Of a stretch of DNA of 64,000 bases, positions 23,521-35,493 are shown piece by piece. A program made the translations under genes and the position numbers. This stretch comes from Sipunculus nudus (lineage: Eukaryota > Annelida > Sipuncula > Golfingiida > Sipunculidae), in NCBI GenBank assembly GCA_026874595.1, contig CM049316.1, positions 68,410,676 through 68,474,675 of the forward strand. Reading direction: 5' to 3'. Position 1 is the first letter of the stretch, and every line of letters starts with the position of its first letter. The notes beneath the pieces are model-generated. The model was not told the DNA's origin and searched no databases. It was given only the letters and a program-made list of their open reading frames with translations.

Positions 23521-24180
23521 TTTATAACATCCTTAGAGCTGTCTATCATTATACATATTATATTATAACAATAATAGTATATGTAACCAGTCTAAGATCT
23601 TTGAAAATCTAAATGCCCTCGCGTCCCAATTCGGTTTGTAAATGTAAACTTCATCACTAACCAGATCTTCAAGGTAAATATACCAATGCATGAATTTCTT
23701 GCCACGAGCACAGTGCCACAAAATAAATGTATGAGTGTTAGTCCATATCTTATTGAAACAGTATCTTTTTTTTAACAAACATTTGTTCAGATAATACATG
23801 TACAATACACGTATGCACAAAACATTACAAAGTCAATTCAAGTATCTTAATAATATATAATAAACACACACACATATATACACATTGACACCCTAATCTA
23901 AATTACAAATTAGAATTTAAAGACACCCCATTTTTCTTGTTAATCCAAAAGGCTATTTTTACCAATATCCTTGGGTAAAAGGACATTCGAAAACAAATGT
24001 GTCAATGGTTCTCTTCCTTCTTCACAGAAATATTGTCTCCTTGTCTTTGACACCAATTAAAAAAAATTATTTGTGGTTAATATTCTGTGTATCAAATTAA
24101 ACTGAAATATCCTTAAGTTGTAGAATTAGTAAGCCTCACTATATGCATAAAAGAGTTAAAGATATTTTTTTACAGTCATA
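23521..24180 (-). mobile_element. L1/Tx1-like LINE, 3' end fragment
   Basis: In broken reverse frames the segment gives a C-terminal LINE signature: QFNLIHRILTTNNF, a zinc-knuckle-like region, FECPFTQGYW, then ILWHCARGKKFMH and KPNWDARAFRF. The order matches the C terminus of the better-preserved element at 59963-62730. It may be the 3' end of the LINE at 26350-29600, separated from it by 24181-26349. Confidence 0.65.
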
Positions 24181-24920
24181 TTCTATATTTAGGTCTCTTG
24201 TCTATTTTTAGCTCCGCTGACTTTCAGTGATGCTGTGCTATAGCGATGTGGCTTTGTCCGTCGTCCTTCCGTCTGTCCGTCCGGGCGTTAGCAGGGCATA
24301 CATCGTAACTGTAAGGGCTAGGATCATGAACCCTATGCAGTCTTAGAGGTTCTAAAAAGATCTCCATGCAAACCTGAAATTAGTTCACTGCGACCTATAT
24401 TCTCCGAGTAACAGGGTGTCTTTGCACTCTCCTTAATTAATTCTTATAGCCAAAGTTTTTATCCAAAACCTTCCACCTTTCACATACAGCTCACCTACCA
24501 AGTTAGAGAAGAATCCTATAGATTTTGAGGTCACAAGGTCAAATGTCAAGGTCACAGGATCCACTTATGGGGCCTACCTACCAATAGGGAAAGAACCTTA
24601 ATCACTTTGAATTCAAGAGTTCACAAATCAAGGTCACCATACTAAATTGTTCCAAATGCTTGTGAACATTTCAAGCTAAACTCTACATCCCAAACCTTCA
24701 GTCTTTCAAATATGCCTCATCTATGCATAACTCAATTTTTTGCTTGAAGAAAAAACTTATTGGTTTTGGGGTCAGGTGGTCGAGAGGTTAAAGGTTGCAG
24801 GTCAAAGTTATTCACACATGGGTTGCCAAGTGATTACTCCAGTTTTAAGTGGTAAGTAGTTACCCATCACTCTAGAAAGAATCCAATCGATATGTGGGCA
24901 ATAGGCCAAGGTCATAGGTC
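24181..24920. repeat. Dispersed AGCTATAGCGAT / GTCCGTC repeat
   Basis: It begins TGCTATAGCGATGTGGCTTT, then GTCCGTCCTTCCGTCTGTCC-like sequence and GGTCACAAGGTCAAATGTCA. It is the same family as 16835-17160, 18525-18720 and 36525-36600, and has no coding content. Confidence 0.6.
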
Positions 24921-26349
24921 AGGGATGTTATAATAAAAACTTACTTTGTAGACCACCTCTATTTTTCTTTATGTATTATCATTGCACTCCATCTAGTACA
25001 TCTCACTGTGTGGCCGTAATTGTGAGTGGCACTTGTGATATATGACTCCCTTTTGTATCAGCCCATTGAGTAATACGAACATCTTTAGTGCATTACAATG
25101 AAATGCTTCGGCCAGGCATTATGACTTTGAGAGTATAGTACGTAATAAAGGTTTAGCTACTGATCTATAAGATGATGGAGATATTTTGCAGTTTATTTTA
25201 TGGAATCATATTAATAAACTTAGTTTCATAGTTATCTGAATATTTTTCATACAAATCAACAGATATACCAGCAAACGTTTGTTCTGATAATATGTGGGTC
25301 TGTACCTGGATTTAGGATTGCTTTATTTGATTACAAGACTATTAGAGATGCTTTCTGAATTTCCTTTCTTTCATGTTTTGCAGTTTACCTACCCTGCTGA
25401 CCCCACCGAAAAGCAAGGTGATCATTAAAAAATATTGGACTTACAGTTTTACATTTGCATATCCATTAATCTAAAATGAGATCTCTCAAAGCTTATCATG
25501 CCTTTTGAATTGTCTGGACATTCATAACTGTAACATTATTTGGAGAAATTGCAACAAGTTTGGTTCCTTATTGAAGTAGTGTGATATCAAATGTCCGACT
25601 TGTCAGAAATCTATTATGTCTGCCAGTTAGCCACCTTGAAAAGTCGTTTTGTCAGTGAAGTTTCTGTGATTTTTTTAATGTTTGGTTCCTTTTAGAGGAC
25701 GTTTGTTGTCCGATTTCATACAGTTCAGAAATCAAATATGGCCACCAGGTAGCTTTTGAACATATTATCTCAAGAACTGTTAAAGTGAATGCAGTGGGAC
25801 GTATATTATTGTAATCTTTCAAGGGATTGGGTCAAAGAACTCTTAATAAATATGACCATGTTTTATAAAAGTTCAGTAAAGCTGGCTTGTATTGAATAAA
25901 ACTTCATACAGAAGCACCGTTTCTCAATAATTATTGCATGGATTTTCTTGATTTTTTGCTATATATTTTGATCTCATATTTGGCTGTGTGGTGTTCCGTT
26001 TGAGACTGACAGGTATCAAGCAAGCTTTTGGATTAGTTCCTGATAGCTTAACAACCATACATTTTGCCTTAGACCATGAAGTCACTGTGTTTATCCAGAC
26101 ATGTGCTATATATTTCTGTCATCGTAGAAAAGTTCAACAAAATTGGCAAATAGGCTCTTCAAAAATTAGATTGGAAGCTCTGAATTTCAGCCCATAAAGT
26201 CGCAGGTCATGCTTGGCAACTGACTGTCATGATCCTTGGGTCACTTATCTTTGTATTTTTTCGGGTTCTATGGAAAAAGGTTTGACTTATTCATTGAACA
26301 CAACTTTTCACATTTAAATAATTGGGAAAAATTACTTAAATAACTTTAA
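24921..26349. other. Gene-free; possible tiny exon rejected
   Basis: An excellent acceptor (TTTCATGTTTTGCAG) at 25383 precedes a 37-base stretch with a weak donor, but its phase does not fit the flanking exons. Around 25585-25800 a mollusc-type dispersed repeat (AAATATGGCCACCAGGTAGC and variants) occurs. Nothing else is seen. Confidence 0.4.
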
Positions 26350-29300
26350 TCTTCATTTGTATGCAATAACATTTATTTTCCACTCTCTGGGAATAGCCTC
26401 CAATAATCCTCTATATTCAAAAATATTTGAATCTTTAACCCTCGGCTAAATTCTTCATAACTTAAAAATCTCTTCATGTCGTCTTCTCGAGTCAATATGT
26501 CTGTTAAGCAATAAATTCCTGCATCTTTCCAGTGATTATAAAATAATGGTTTGCCATCCACCCGAACGTTAGAGTTCAACCAAATGGTCTGAATGCCAAT
26601 TTCTGTTACTCCTTTGATTTGGTCTTTATAATTGTATGCACAACATGCTTGCAGAACCTCTTTCCAGAATGTTTCTGTGTTTTAATACCTATACCATGCA
26701 TCATCTTTGGCCAAATTACATTAAAGAAATATTCACCTCCACTAATAATATTAAATATGTCATATTTTCTTCTGTTTCTTTCTTTAATACTAGTCTTCTT
26801 ACCAAAGAGACTTTCAAAGATGTTATATATGTTCTAAGATAAACCATATTAAGGCCTCCATTGTCATATGATGAAATTACAGACTTTTTAATTCTGTTTA
26901 GCTTGTTGGACCATATAAATCTGAAGAGTCCCTGTTCATTTTTTTTTAAATCATCAGCAGGTGAAGGTAATACTGAAAAATTAGTAAGTAAGCTGGGATA
27001 ACCCAAAGTTTTAAGTTTTAAGTATTGTAATTTTTCCAAATAATGTAATATTTCGATATGAACATTAAGCACACTGTTTAGTTTCTCCATCGCAGAGAGA
27101 AAATTCAGATTTTTCAAAGTATTTGCCTCTGGGGTTACCTTTCCCAGTACATCAACTGGGCCGTATGAACAATCAGATTCAAATTTTTAATTATTAGTTT
27201 CCAAGAACTATTACCAGTCACGAGCAATGGCATCACCGTCGTCTTATTTTAATTTATCACAAGGCCTAAAATTTAAGAGAAATCCATAAACTTTAAGTGC
27301 TCCTTTAACTGATGACACATCTTTCAGGGTAAGTATAGTGTCGTCTGCATATGGTGCAAGTTTTCCTCCTGACATTTAACTTTCAATTTGGTTATTGATC
27401 CTAATAGTCAATGCTAAACACTCTGCACATAAAATGAACAGATACGAGGAAAGAGGATAACCCTGTTCAACTCCTTTTGAAGTACTAAAATAATAGGATA
27501 CCCAGCCAATTTTGATGATACAACTGCTAATGTCATAAAACAGATTTTGCACCATTTTTGAATAACAGAGCTTATATTAAAATATTAATTTTATTTTTCA
27601 AAGTTTGCTCCAGAGAATTCTATTCCAGTTAATCATAAGCTTTTTAAAAATCCATTATCATAGAAGTCCATTTATTCTTGTTCTCTTTGCTTGATAGATA
27701 TTATTTAAAACCTTGTTTATATTTTCTTCAATATACCAGTTTTTAAGAAATCCCGTTTGGTTGTGGTGTATTATGTCTGGCAAAATCTTTTTTCATTCTT
27801 GAAGCTTTAACCTCAGCGTTAATTTTATAGTAAAAATTTATCAGGTTTGCTCCAGAAAATCCCATTCAAATTTGCTTTTTTAAATCTATTGTCATAAGCA
27901 GTCCAGTTGTCCATGTTCTCTTTGCATGACAGATATTATTTAAAACGTTGTTATATTTGCTCCAACTCTTTTAATGACAGATATTATTTAAAACCTTGTT
28001 ATATTTGTTCCAATATACCTGTTTTTAAGAAATCGCGTTTAGCTGTGGTGAATTATGTCGGGCAAAATCTTTTTTTCATTCTGGAAGCACTAACCCCAGC
28101 AAAAATTTTGTAGTCAAAATTAATCAAAGAGATAGATCGCCATGTTTTTTTATTTCTGTATCATCCTTACTTTTTTTAGGGATCAAACCTATCACACCTT
28201 CTTTTGGGGAGATTGAGAGTTTACCACAAGCAGAGATAACAACTTACTGCTTGCATTAAATATTATTTTAGTTGAATTCAGCAGGTATTCCATCATTCCC
28301 AGATGTTTTTTTTTTTGAGACATTAAACATCTGTTATTTCTTTTTCACTTATTGAAGAGTTTATTAACATGTTTTGTTGTGCTGAGACTTTTTGCACTGG
28401 CTGTACCTGTGATAGGAATTCTTTGATAGTGTGTACATTTCCTATCGAAGGGTTTGTTTCATACAAGTTCTCATGAATTCCCTAGCTGTTTTATTATTTC
28501 CCTTTGATTGTCTGACAATGACCCAACTTAAAGCCTAAGTTTGTGAATTTTTTTTTTTTGCATTGTAATTTCATTTTTATTCAAATTAAGAAAATATTGA
28601 GTGGACTTCTCGCCTTGTTCATACCTTATTGCTTTGCATCGGATTATGGCTCCCTCTGTTATCTCCTGTATCATCTTTTTTAATTTAACTTTAGTGTTTT
28701 GTTATTCCACTGCAACACCACCATTTATTCTTTGAGGTTTATGTTTAATTTTCTTTCTAGTATTTGTATTTCATTTTTTTTTCTTCCTTTCTCGATTTCA
28801 AATGTAATGCTTTTCTTTCTAATGTACATTTTTATGGTTTCCTTTAGCAAAAAGGGGATTGTTCCTAGATTTTCATCAACTGCGTCTTAATTTATTTTAT
28901 TCGTAAGTTTTAATTAATCCTTTTCTTTTAAAAATGATACCACAAAGAAGTCAAGATGACAGTTTACTGGCTGGCAGTCTTTTGACTATGTATATTTTTT
29001 TATCCTGGATTTTTAAACCTCCAAATCAGCTTGTTCCATATAATTAAGGATTACTTTTGACTTAGTTTATTTGTAACATTTCTTACTCTACTCTTGTCTT
29101 AAGCTAAGACAAGTACTGTGTTCCAGTTTCCGACAAGAATTCTATAATCATTCGGCAAGTTTTCAACCTTTTGAATATTTCATGAACAAATTCTGGTGTG
29201 CCTTTATTTGGAGCATAAATATTATCATGTATCATACGCATACCTGCAATACTACAGTCTAATATTATAAATCGAACATTTACAGCAATGTATGGATTAT

Positions 29301-29600
29301 GTGTTTAGCATGATTTTTAATTAATATTGCGAAACCCCTCGAGTTACTGTTGTCATGGCTGCAGATTATTGCAAACCATTGCTTTTCTGTTCTTTCTATA
29401 ATATGTGTTTCTTGTATCATTAGAATTGCATGTTTCTTGTTCTGTTACCAATAAAGGCTTCCCTCCTCTATCTTTAATCTGCCAGACCCCTGACATTAAT
29501 TAACAATATGTATATTACACTATCATCCATATTTGGCTTATCTGATAACTTCTTTTGAAAAGATTTCCATCTTTGTAACGTATCAGGTTAAATATAATCA
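26350..29600 (-). mobile_element. L1/Tx1-like LINE, near-complete ORF2 remains
   Basis: Read on the reverse strand from 29500 down, the element shows an endonuclease-like part (ILMIQETH, then WFAIICSHDNSNSRG), RT motif GVIGLIPKKSKDD, GVEQGYPLSSYLFILCAECL, the catalytic APYADDTI (about 27345), and a C-terminal part (FRFIWSNKLNRIKKSVIS and RVDGKPLFYNHWKDAGIY). Many stops and frame changes make it inactive. A segment containing QTGFLKN occurs twice (27690-27790 and 27930-28075). It is the same family as 59963-62730, in the opposite orientation. Confidence 0.85.
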
Positions 29601-30540
29601 AATTTAAATAGACAGTGTATTGCAGGTAATAACTGTCATGGTAAAATCTGTATCTTAACATGTATTTTATTTTTTTTTGGAAAAGAAAGTAATGTCTTGT
29701 CAGTATAAGTGAAATTCAGTTAATACATTTTATACAAGTTTTTTATGGAGCGTATACAAGTTGCAGCTAAATAGACAAACTTGACATAGAAATGAGATGA
29801 ATGATAATAAGGTATCCCTGTGTGGTCGTATCCCTGAACTACAGCGAATTTAAAAAGGGTTGCCTGAGAGTATGCCCACTAGTGACAACTATTGATAAAT
29901 ATTTATAAAAACGAGACAAAAATACTGCTGCTCTGGTATTCTCGCCGGTTGTGGGCTTGTTTGTTTTAAAATTTTTAATAAAAAAAATGAGCCAGCATTC
30001 CTCATCTAATTTAGTACATCCCCCAACCCCGATAAAAAGCCCGGTTAACGGTTTTATCGGCTAGTACATTTTTAAAAAGACCTTGTGAAGATTCTGAACA
30101 TCAGTGTTCTGAAATATATACATCTATGTGTATTATCTTAATACTTTGACAATGTCATATTTGTTATATTAAACAGTGATTTTAAAAGCTTTGTAGCCCT
30201 TCCCTATATAGAGAGACAAAACATATTCCTCTGTTGCCGGTACATTCACTGTAGGAGCACAAACAGATTCACATGTATTTGGAACTAAAAATAGGAAATT
30301 ATACTGCAGGACACACCTATTAATAATACTGCCAAATTGCTGAAGCATTAGGATTTACATTTTTAGGAGAAACAAAATAACATATTACTTTTGATATATT
30401 TTCTGTCAAAAGCAAATCCAGCTAAGCTCAGTGCCCCATGGGTCCCTTGTTATTTGTTGTTATCAGCATAAGGTTTTACAGCTTAATATGATCTCTGTAA
30501 CATGGCACATTTTCAGATTATGCTGACTGTCATTCATAGT
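29601..30540. other. No feature seen
   Basis: AT-rich sequence beyond the 5' end of the LINE. No exon or repeat family was recognised. Confidence 0.4.
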
Positions 30541-31195
30541 CAGCTTTTATCATTGCATGATGGATGCGTCATTATTCTTTTTCTGTCTGAGAACACGTTC
30601 ACAAGCAGTCATGACAGCAGTATGGGTTACACAAATTTGCTGAACATGCAGTATTTTCCTCTTTCGTTAAAAAGAGTATTTACATCCAGTTGACAGCCAT
30701 CTATTCTTACAGTTTCACATGGAGCCATACATTGGGCATTCACAATGGGAATTTTATCCCAAGATGAACCAGTTAAATAATATATGTGCCGATGTATACA
30801 ACTTTGAGAAAGATCAGTCACAATACGTTGCCATTGTCTGATATGTGGAATCTGCGGGCAATAATATAGGGCCTCTGTTGATCCATCTGCAGTGACATGC
30901 AATCACTAAAACACCTTGGGTTCAGCTCAAAGTCTAAGCTGAACAGTCTGCATTGTGACATAAATAAAAGTTGAAAGCAAAAGTGTGCTTTAATGGTAAA
31001 TATTTTTTTTAACTTGGAACCTGGTTCAGGCTGAGTCACAGTAAACAGTATGTAGCCATATTCTCTATGTTTGTCTAAACTTAAATTATAAGTAGTAACA
31101 GGTGGTACAGATCTGCCAAAATATTTCTGTGGAACAAGATAGCATGAGAATACAAATGTTTCTGAGCAAAACATGACAATATGGTCAAACAATTA
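30541..31195 (-). pseudogene. Unknown two-frame coding-like segment
   Basis: Two reverse frames abut: 31192 down to about 30897 (TTYNLSLDKHREYGYILFTV, FELNPRCFSDC), then 30900 to 30627 (HVTADGSTEALYYCPQIPH, CIHRHIYYLTGSSWDKIP, CMAPCETVRIDGCQLDV). Joined across a one-base shift they would form one cysteine-containing segment of about 190 residues. No family is recognised. The last 35 codons fall in a sequence repeated at 32934-33047, so at least that part is repeat-derived. It could be a gene fragment captured by a repeat, or chance. Confidence 0.3.
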
Positions 31196-31900
31196 AACAG
31201 ATTCCAAGAAGGTAGAAGCTATACCTTAATCCAGATTCCATAGATCAAAAGTTCAAGAGTAGTACATGATCGAACCAATATCCACTGATAACTGCAAAGC
31301 TAAGCCTTATTTGTACAGTACCAGCTTCTGCAGTCCAATTTGGTAAAGAATCAGGAATCACCATTGCTATAACTGCATTCTTGCAAAGCTTGTAAAAAAT
31401 CTCATAATTGTGGTTGAGTTACGAAATTGCTCAAGGTTGACCTTGATACCTAACCTAACAGACCTGTGAACAGTAAGGATGCAGGTTTTGCTGTTGTATT
31501 GATGAGGGGCCCAAGAAAGACATCACATATGAAAATGGATTTCTCTTATATTTTCAAAGTGAATGACAAAATTCTTGAGTGTAGTCATTTGCAATATCCA
31601 GTGATGACAGACCTAAGATTACTAGATCCCAGAAAAAAATTCAAATTCTGCAATAGAAAAATTCATTTAGATACGTTTCCTTTTTGTTCGCTAAAAAGCA
31701 ACTAACGGCCATTTAGTGCTTATTTCAGATTTAGTAACAGGCTAAGTTTCAGTATGTATCTATTAATAGTTTTGGCAGACTGCCAACTATTTCAGAATTG
31801 TCAACAGGTGTAGAGTTCAGTAAGTGCAGTAACCACAACTGGTACATAATACATTGGATATGGTTGACTTATTGATGTCGACTGCCTTGGTCAGCTGGAC
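31196..31900. other. No recognised gene
   Basis: A 79-codon forward frame at 31466-31705 has no family resemblance and no splice context. Nothing else is seen. Confidence 0.35.
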
Positions 31901-32400
31901 ATGGTCAGTCAAGAACACCTAACTTAAGATAAGTTTGATGTATTGGCCTGACATATTGGCGTGTCTATGCATCTTTGACGGACTTCTTAAACATAAAACT
32001 AGTGTTGCACATACAATGATTTTCGCACAGTGTATGTTCATGCTTTTTTCTAAGGAGTGATTTGAAAAAGCAGCCTGATTGTTTGCATGTCTATAAATCT
32101 TGTATACACGACTGGTGGCGCCACCTACAATCAGTTTTGCACAGTGTATCTGCCTGCTTATTTTTTTCCAGCAGTTATTTGACATATCTTTCTATACAAA
32201 ACTGATGGCGCCAGCTGCTTTCGCATCGCATGCATCTGTGGTAATAACTAAAGAGTGGTTTTACATATCTCCCTGTAATTCTGGATGTCCATGCATACAT
32301 TTCCGATGGCTTTCTTGTACACAAAACTGATAGTGCTACCCACAACAATTTTTGCGTGGTGTACATTCATGCCAGGATTTCTTGAGTGATGTATATGCAA
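31901..32400. repeat. About 130-bp degenerate tandem repeat
   Basis: Four diverged units share ACAAAACTGATGGCGCCA, TTTTGCACAGTGTATCTGCC and GCATGTCTATAAATC-like segments. The GGCGCC-centred core links it to the repeat at 58830-59840. Confidence 0.65.
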
Positions 32401-34260
32401 TGGTTGCTTCTACCCGGGTTCCATTTTTTAATACTTTCTGTGTACATATACATGCCTCACATGTACTTTAAAAATTAATTAAGCATGTTATCAAGGAAGG
32501 ATTATACCGGGAGGTCCTAGGTTAATATTGGAAACCTGACACTAGGTCCTGATGACGTACATTCTGCGAGCTACAGGCCGAATACAGGATTTTGAGCATC
32601 CAGAGAATTAGACGGAGCACAAATTTTACCCATGGGGCCTAGAATCTTTTAACGTAACATTCACGGAGGTCTTGGGTAGATGTCATAAAATAAGGTCACT
32701 GGACTTATATTTTGCGCACTATAGAAAAAAACATGATTTGAGCAACCTTTAAGTCAAATAGGCGCAAATTGTATCTGTCAGGTCTAGTATCTTCTAACGC
32801 AACATCCAGGGAGGTTCTGGGGAAATTTTCTCGGAAACCCAAAATTAGGTTGTGATAACCTATATTCTCTGATCTACTGGCTGCAAATATGAATAACAGT
32901 ACCAACAGAGTCAGACGGTTCACAAATTGTATCATTGCATAATCTGTGCGTCATTATTCTTTTTTGTCTGAAAACACTTTCACAAGCAGTCATGACAGCA
33001 GTATGGGTTAACCAAATCTGCTGAACATGCAGCATTTTCCTCTTTCCATTTGAATTAAATTGTTCACTTTCCTTTTATCAATTCACTCTGTTAACTTCAG
33101 CACCGGCACAGCGTCCACCAGCTTTTGGTGGCGCCCACTATGTTGACCTACCCTCTGTCGGCTGTAATGGTCTTTTCATAAAGTTATATTTATAAGCTTT
33201 CATAGCAAAATAACCAATTCCTTATAGGAAGGGGAATAAAATGAGTATAAATTCAGTCAACTTATTTTCAAGATGGCGTCTTGACGAAAGTTCATATTTT
33301 GTTAATCGCAAAATTTGAAACTTTGTTAAGTTTTGCATAAATGATGTATGTTACCTCATTTTCGGAACTGCTGCAGCCTTCAGCACCAAAATTCAGAAAT
33401 TTGCAAATTGTATCTGTCAGGTTTAGTATCTTCTAACGCAACATCCAGGGAGATTCTGGGGAAATTTTCTTGGAAACCCAAAATTAGGTTGTGATAACCT
33501 ATATTCTCTGATCTACTGGCTGCAAATATGATTCACAGTACCAATTAACAGAGTCAGACGTTTCACAAATTGTATCAATTTCACCTAGAATCGTCTAATG
33601 TGACATCCAGGGAGGTCCTGGGTAAGTAAATGTCCTTGGAATTATGAAATTAGATCAGACTGATCTATACTCTGTGATTTATAGAAAAAAACATGATTTG
33701 AATACCCTGAAAGTTAGATGAGGTCAAATTGTATCCGTTAGGCCAGAACCTTCTCATGAGAGGTTCTCAGCAAATTTTCTTGGGAACCTGTAACTATGTC
33801 ATGATCTGTATTCTGTGAGAAACTGGCCAAAAACTTGATTTTACACACAGACATACCCAGCACAAATTGTATCCGTTAGCCGTCGAATCATCTAATATAA
33901 CATCCAGGGTGACCCTACAGAGAGAATTTTGAGCAACCAGAAAGTCAGATAGAGCACAAAAACCTTAACTGTTATATTTAGAAATGTCTTTATTCAAATA
34001 AAAGTAGGTTATTGTAATGTGTTCTTTGACATATAAAATAAGTTCACTGTGACCTATATTCTGTGAGTCATGTGACCAATTTAATTTGAATACCCTATCC
34101 GTCGGATGAACGCAAGTCATAGCTATTTGACATGAAACTTGTAACTCATCATTTGGGGAGTTCATTGGTAAATCTTGAAAACCTTAAATATGATCACTGT
34201 TACCTATTTGCAAAGTCCTTTAAACTAAAACATGATGTCGGCACTCTGAAAGTCATTTTA
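32401..34260. repeat. Degenerate repeat array (ACATCCAGGGAGG family)
   Basis: ACATCCAGGGAGGT with downstream AAATTAGGTTGTGATAACCT and TATTCTCTGATCTACTGG recurs at about 32655, 32805, 33440, 33603 and 33902. The 175-bp block 32760-32935 is repeated at 33400-33575 with few changes. The segment 32934-33047 between them repeats 30553-30665. No genes are seen. Confidence 0.7.
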
Positions 34261-35115
34261 CCCATTGTTTGAGATTACTTAACACATATTTTTTCACCAG
34301 ATCATAAAATCAATGGTACAGCTGAGCGTCATGATCCCTAGGTCATTTATTAGAACATTCTGAATTCTGTCAGTCTCAACCAGATGTCTGATCGTCTGTT
34401 CATCTGGCCATTGGATCAATATGAAAGGCAAACTTATCTAAGGGTTTAAGGATGTTGAAAAAAAATGATCTACGCCTTCATCGGACCTAAAACAAAGGTC
34501 TGAAATTTCAAGAGAGGAAGACAGGAAAAATAAATATTGAAAAGTACATTTTATGGTGAATTCTTCCCCCCCCCCCCCCCCCCCCCCGATCATGTCGTTT
34601 TGATATTTGTGATATATCATCTCATAAGACCACCAAAGTTAACACATTCTTGATAACAAAATCGATAGATATCAGAAAGTGTATCTTGGATCTGTTTATA
34701 TTATATTAATTAATGTATTATACTTATTGTTAAAAAACACAGTAGCACTTATGTATATTATTATTATTATGATTGTATTCAGTAGTATTTAAGAATCAAG
34801 TGTAAAGTTGTATGATTCATCTTGGTATCATGCATTTTCATGTTGTTCATCTTATGTATTCATTTTATGATGATGCAGATCAAACAAGGGCAAGGGCATG
34901 TTGCTCACTGCATAAATACATGAATAACCATATATTAGAGTAAGCCATTTCATAACTTGTCGTTGAATGGAAATATCAGAGCAGAGGTGCAACTTATCAG
35001 CTACTCTTAAACCTGAATATCGTTTGGGCTCACATCATTTGCCATCATGGTGAATATATTAACTCCTTCAAATACTGCCATCTATGTACAACTAAACTTG
35101 TCGCTCTCATTTCAG
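34261..35115. other. Pre-CARD region with a 22-C run
   Basis: A homopolymer of 22 C lies at 34566-34587. The sequence up to the CARD acceptor (CTCTCATTTCAG) contains no recognised exon, although that acceptor implies one farther upstream. Confidence 0.5.
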
Positions 35116-35493
35116 ACCAATTACTGCTTATACAGAAAGATATCCTGAATAATAAGAGGGAAGAGATTATGGATAAAATGAACAGACCTATGTATTTAGC
35201 GGAAGAACTCTTGAAAAGGAAAGTACTATCTGACAGTGATTTGGAGTCATTAAAGTTAATATGGGATAATGACCAAAAGAAAAGGATGTTGCTGAATTTC
35301 TTAGCAGACAAAGACTTGGAATCGTTTGAAGTTTTTATGGATATTACATCCAAAGATTATATACTTTTGCACGAATATTTGAATAATGAGGTTAGGAAAA
35401 GAATAGCCAGAGAAGCAGCACCAGCTGTTAGTGCAACACCAACATATGGTTCTGACCATGACCGAGACACAGTGCAAACACGTTCTGCACAAG
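35116..35493 (+). CDS. CARD domain exon
   Basis: A 378-nt exon (two-base start, phase 1 end CAA G|GTAAGT) with a strong acceptor. Residues about 1-90 read as a six-helix caspase recruitment domain: LLIQKDILNNKREEIMDKM (helix 1), YLAEELLKRKVLSDSDLESL (helices 2-3), DQKKRMLLNFLADKDLESFE (helices 4-5) and YILLHEYL (helix 6). The LLxxxVLSDSDLE and the F-x-x-F/L core spacing are typical. A polar tail rich in A, T and D follows. CARDs make homotypic contacts in apoptosis and innate-immune signalling. The exon needs an upstream exon ending in phase 1. The one at 14960-15146 fits, as would an unseen first exon. Downstream it joins 43400 in frame. Confidence 0.85.

Noticed and set aside
25384-25420. 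Tiny exon after a strong acceptor (FTYPADPTEKQ)
   Set aside because: The donor is weak, and joining it to the exon ending at 15146 puts a stop in frame; no homologous exon was found.
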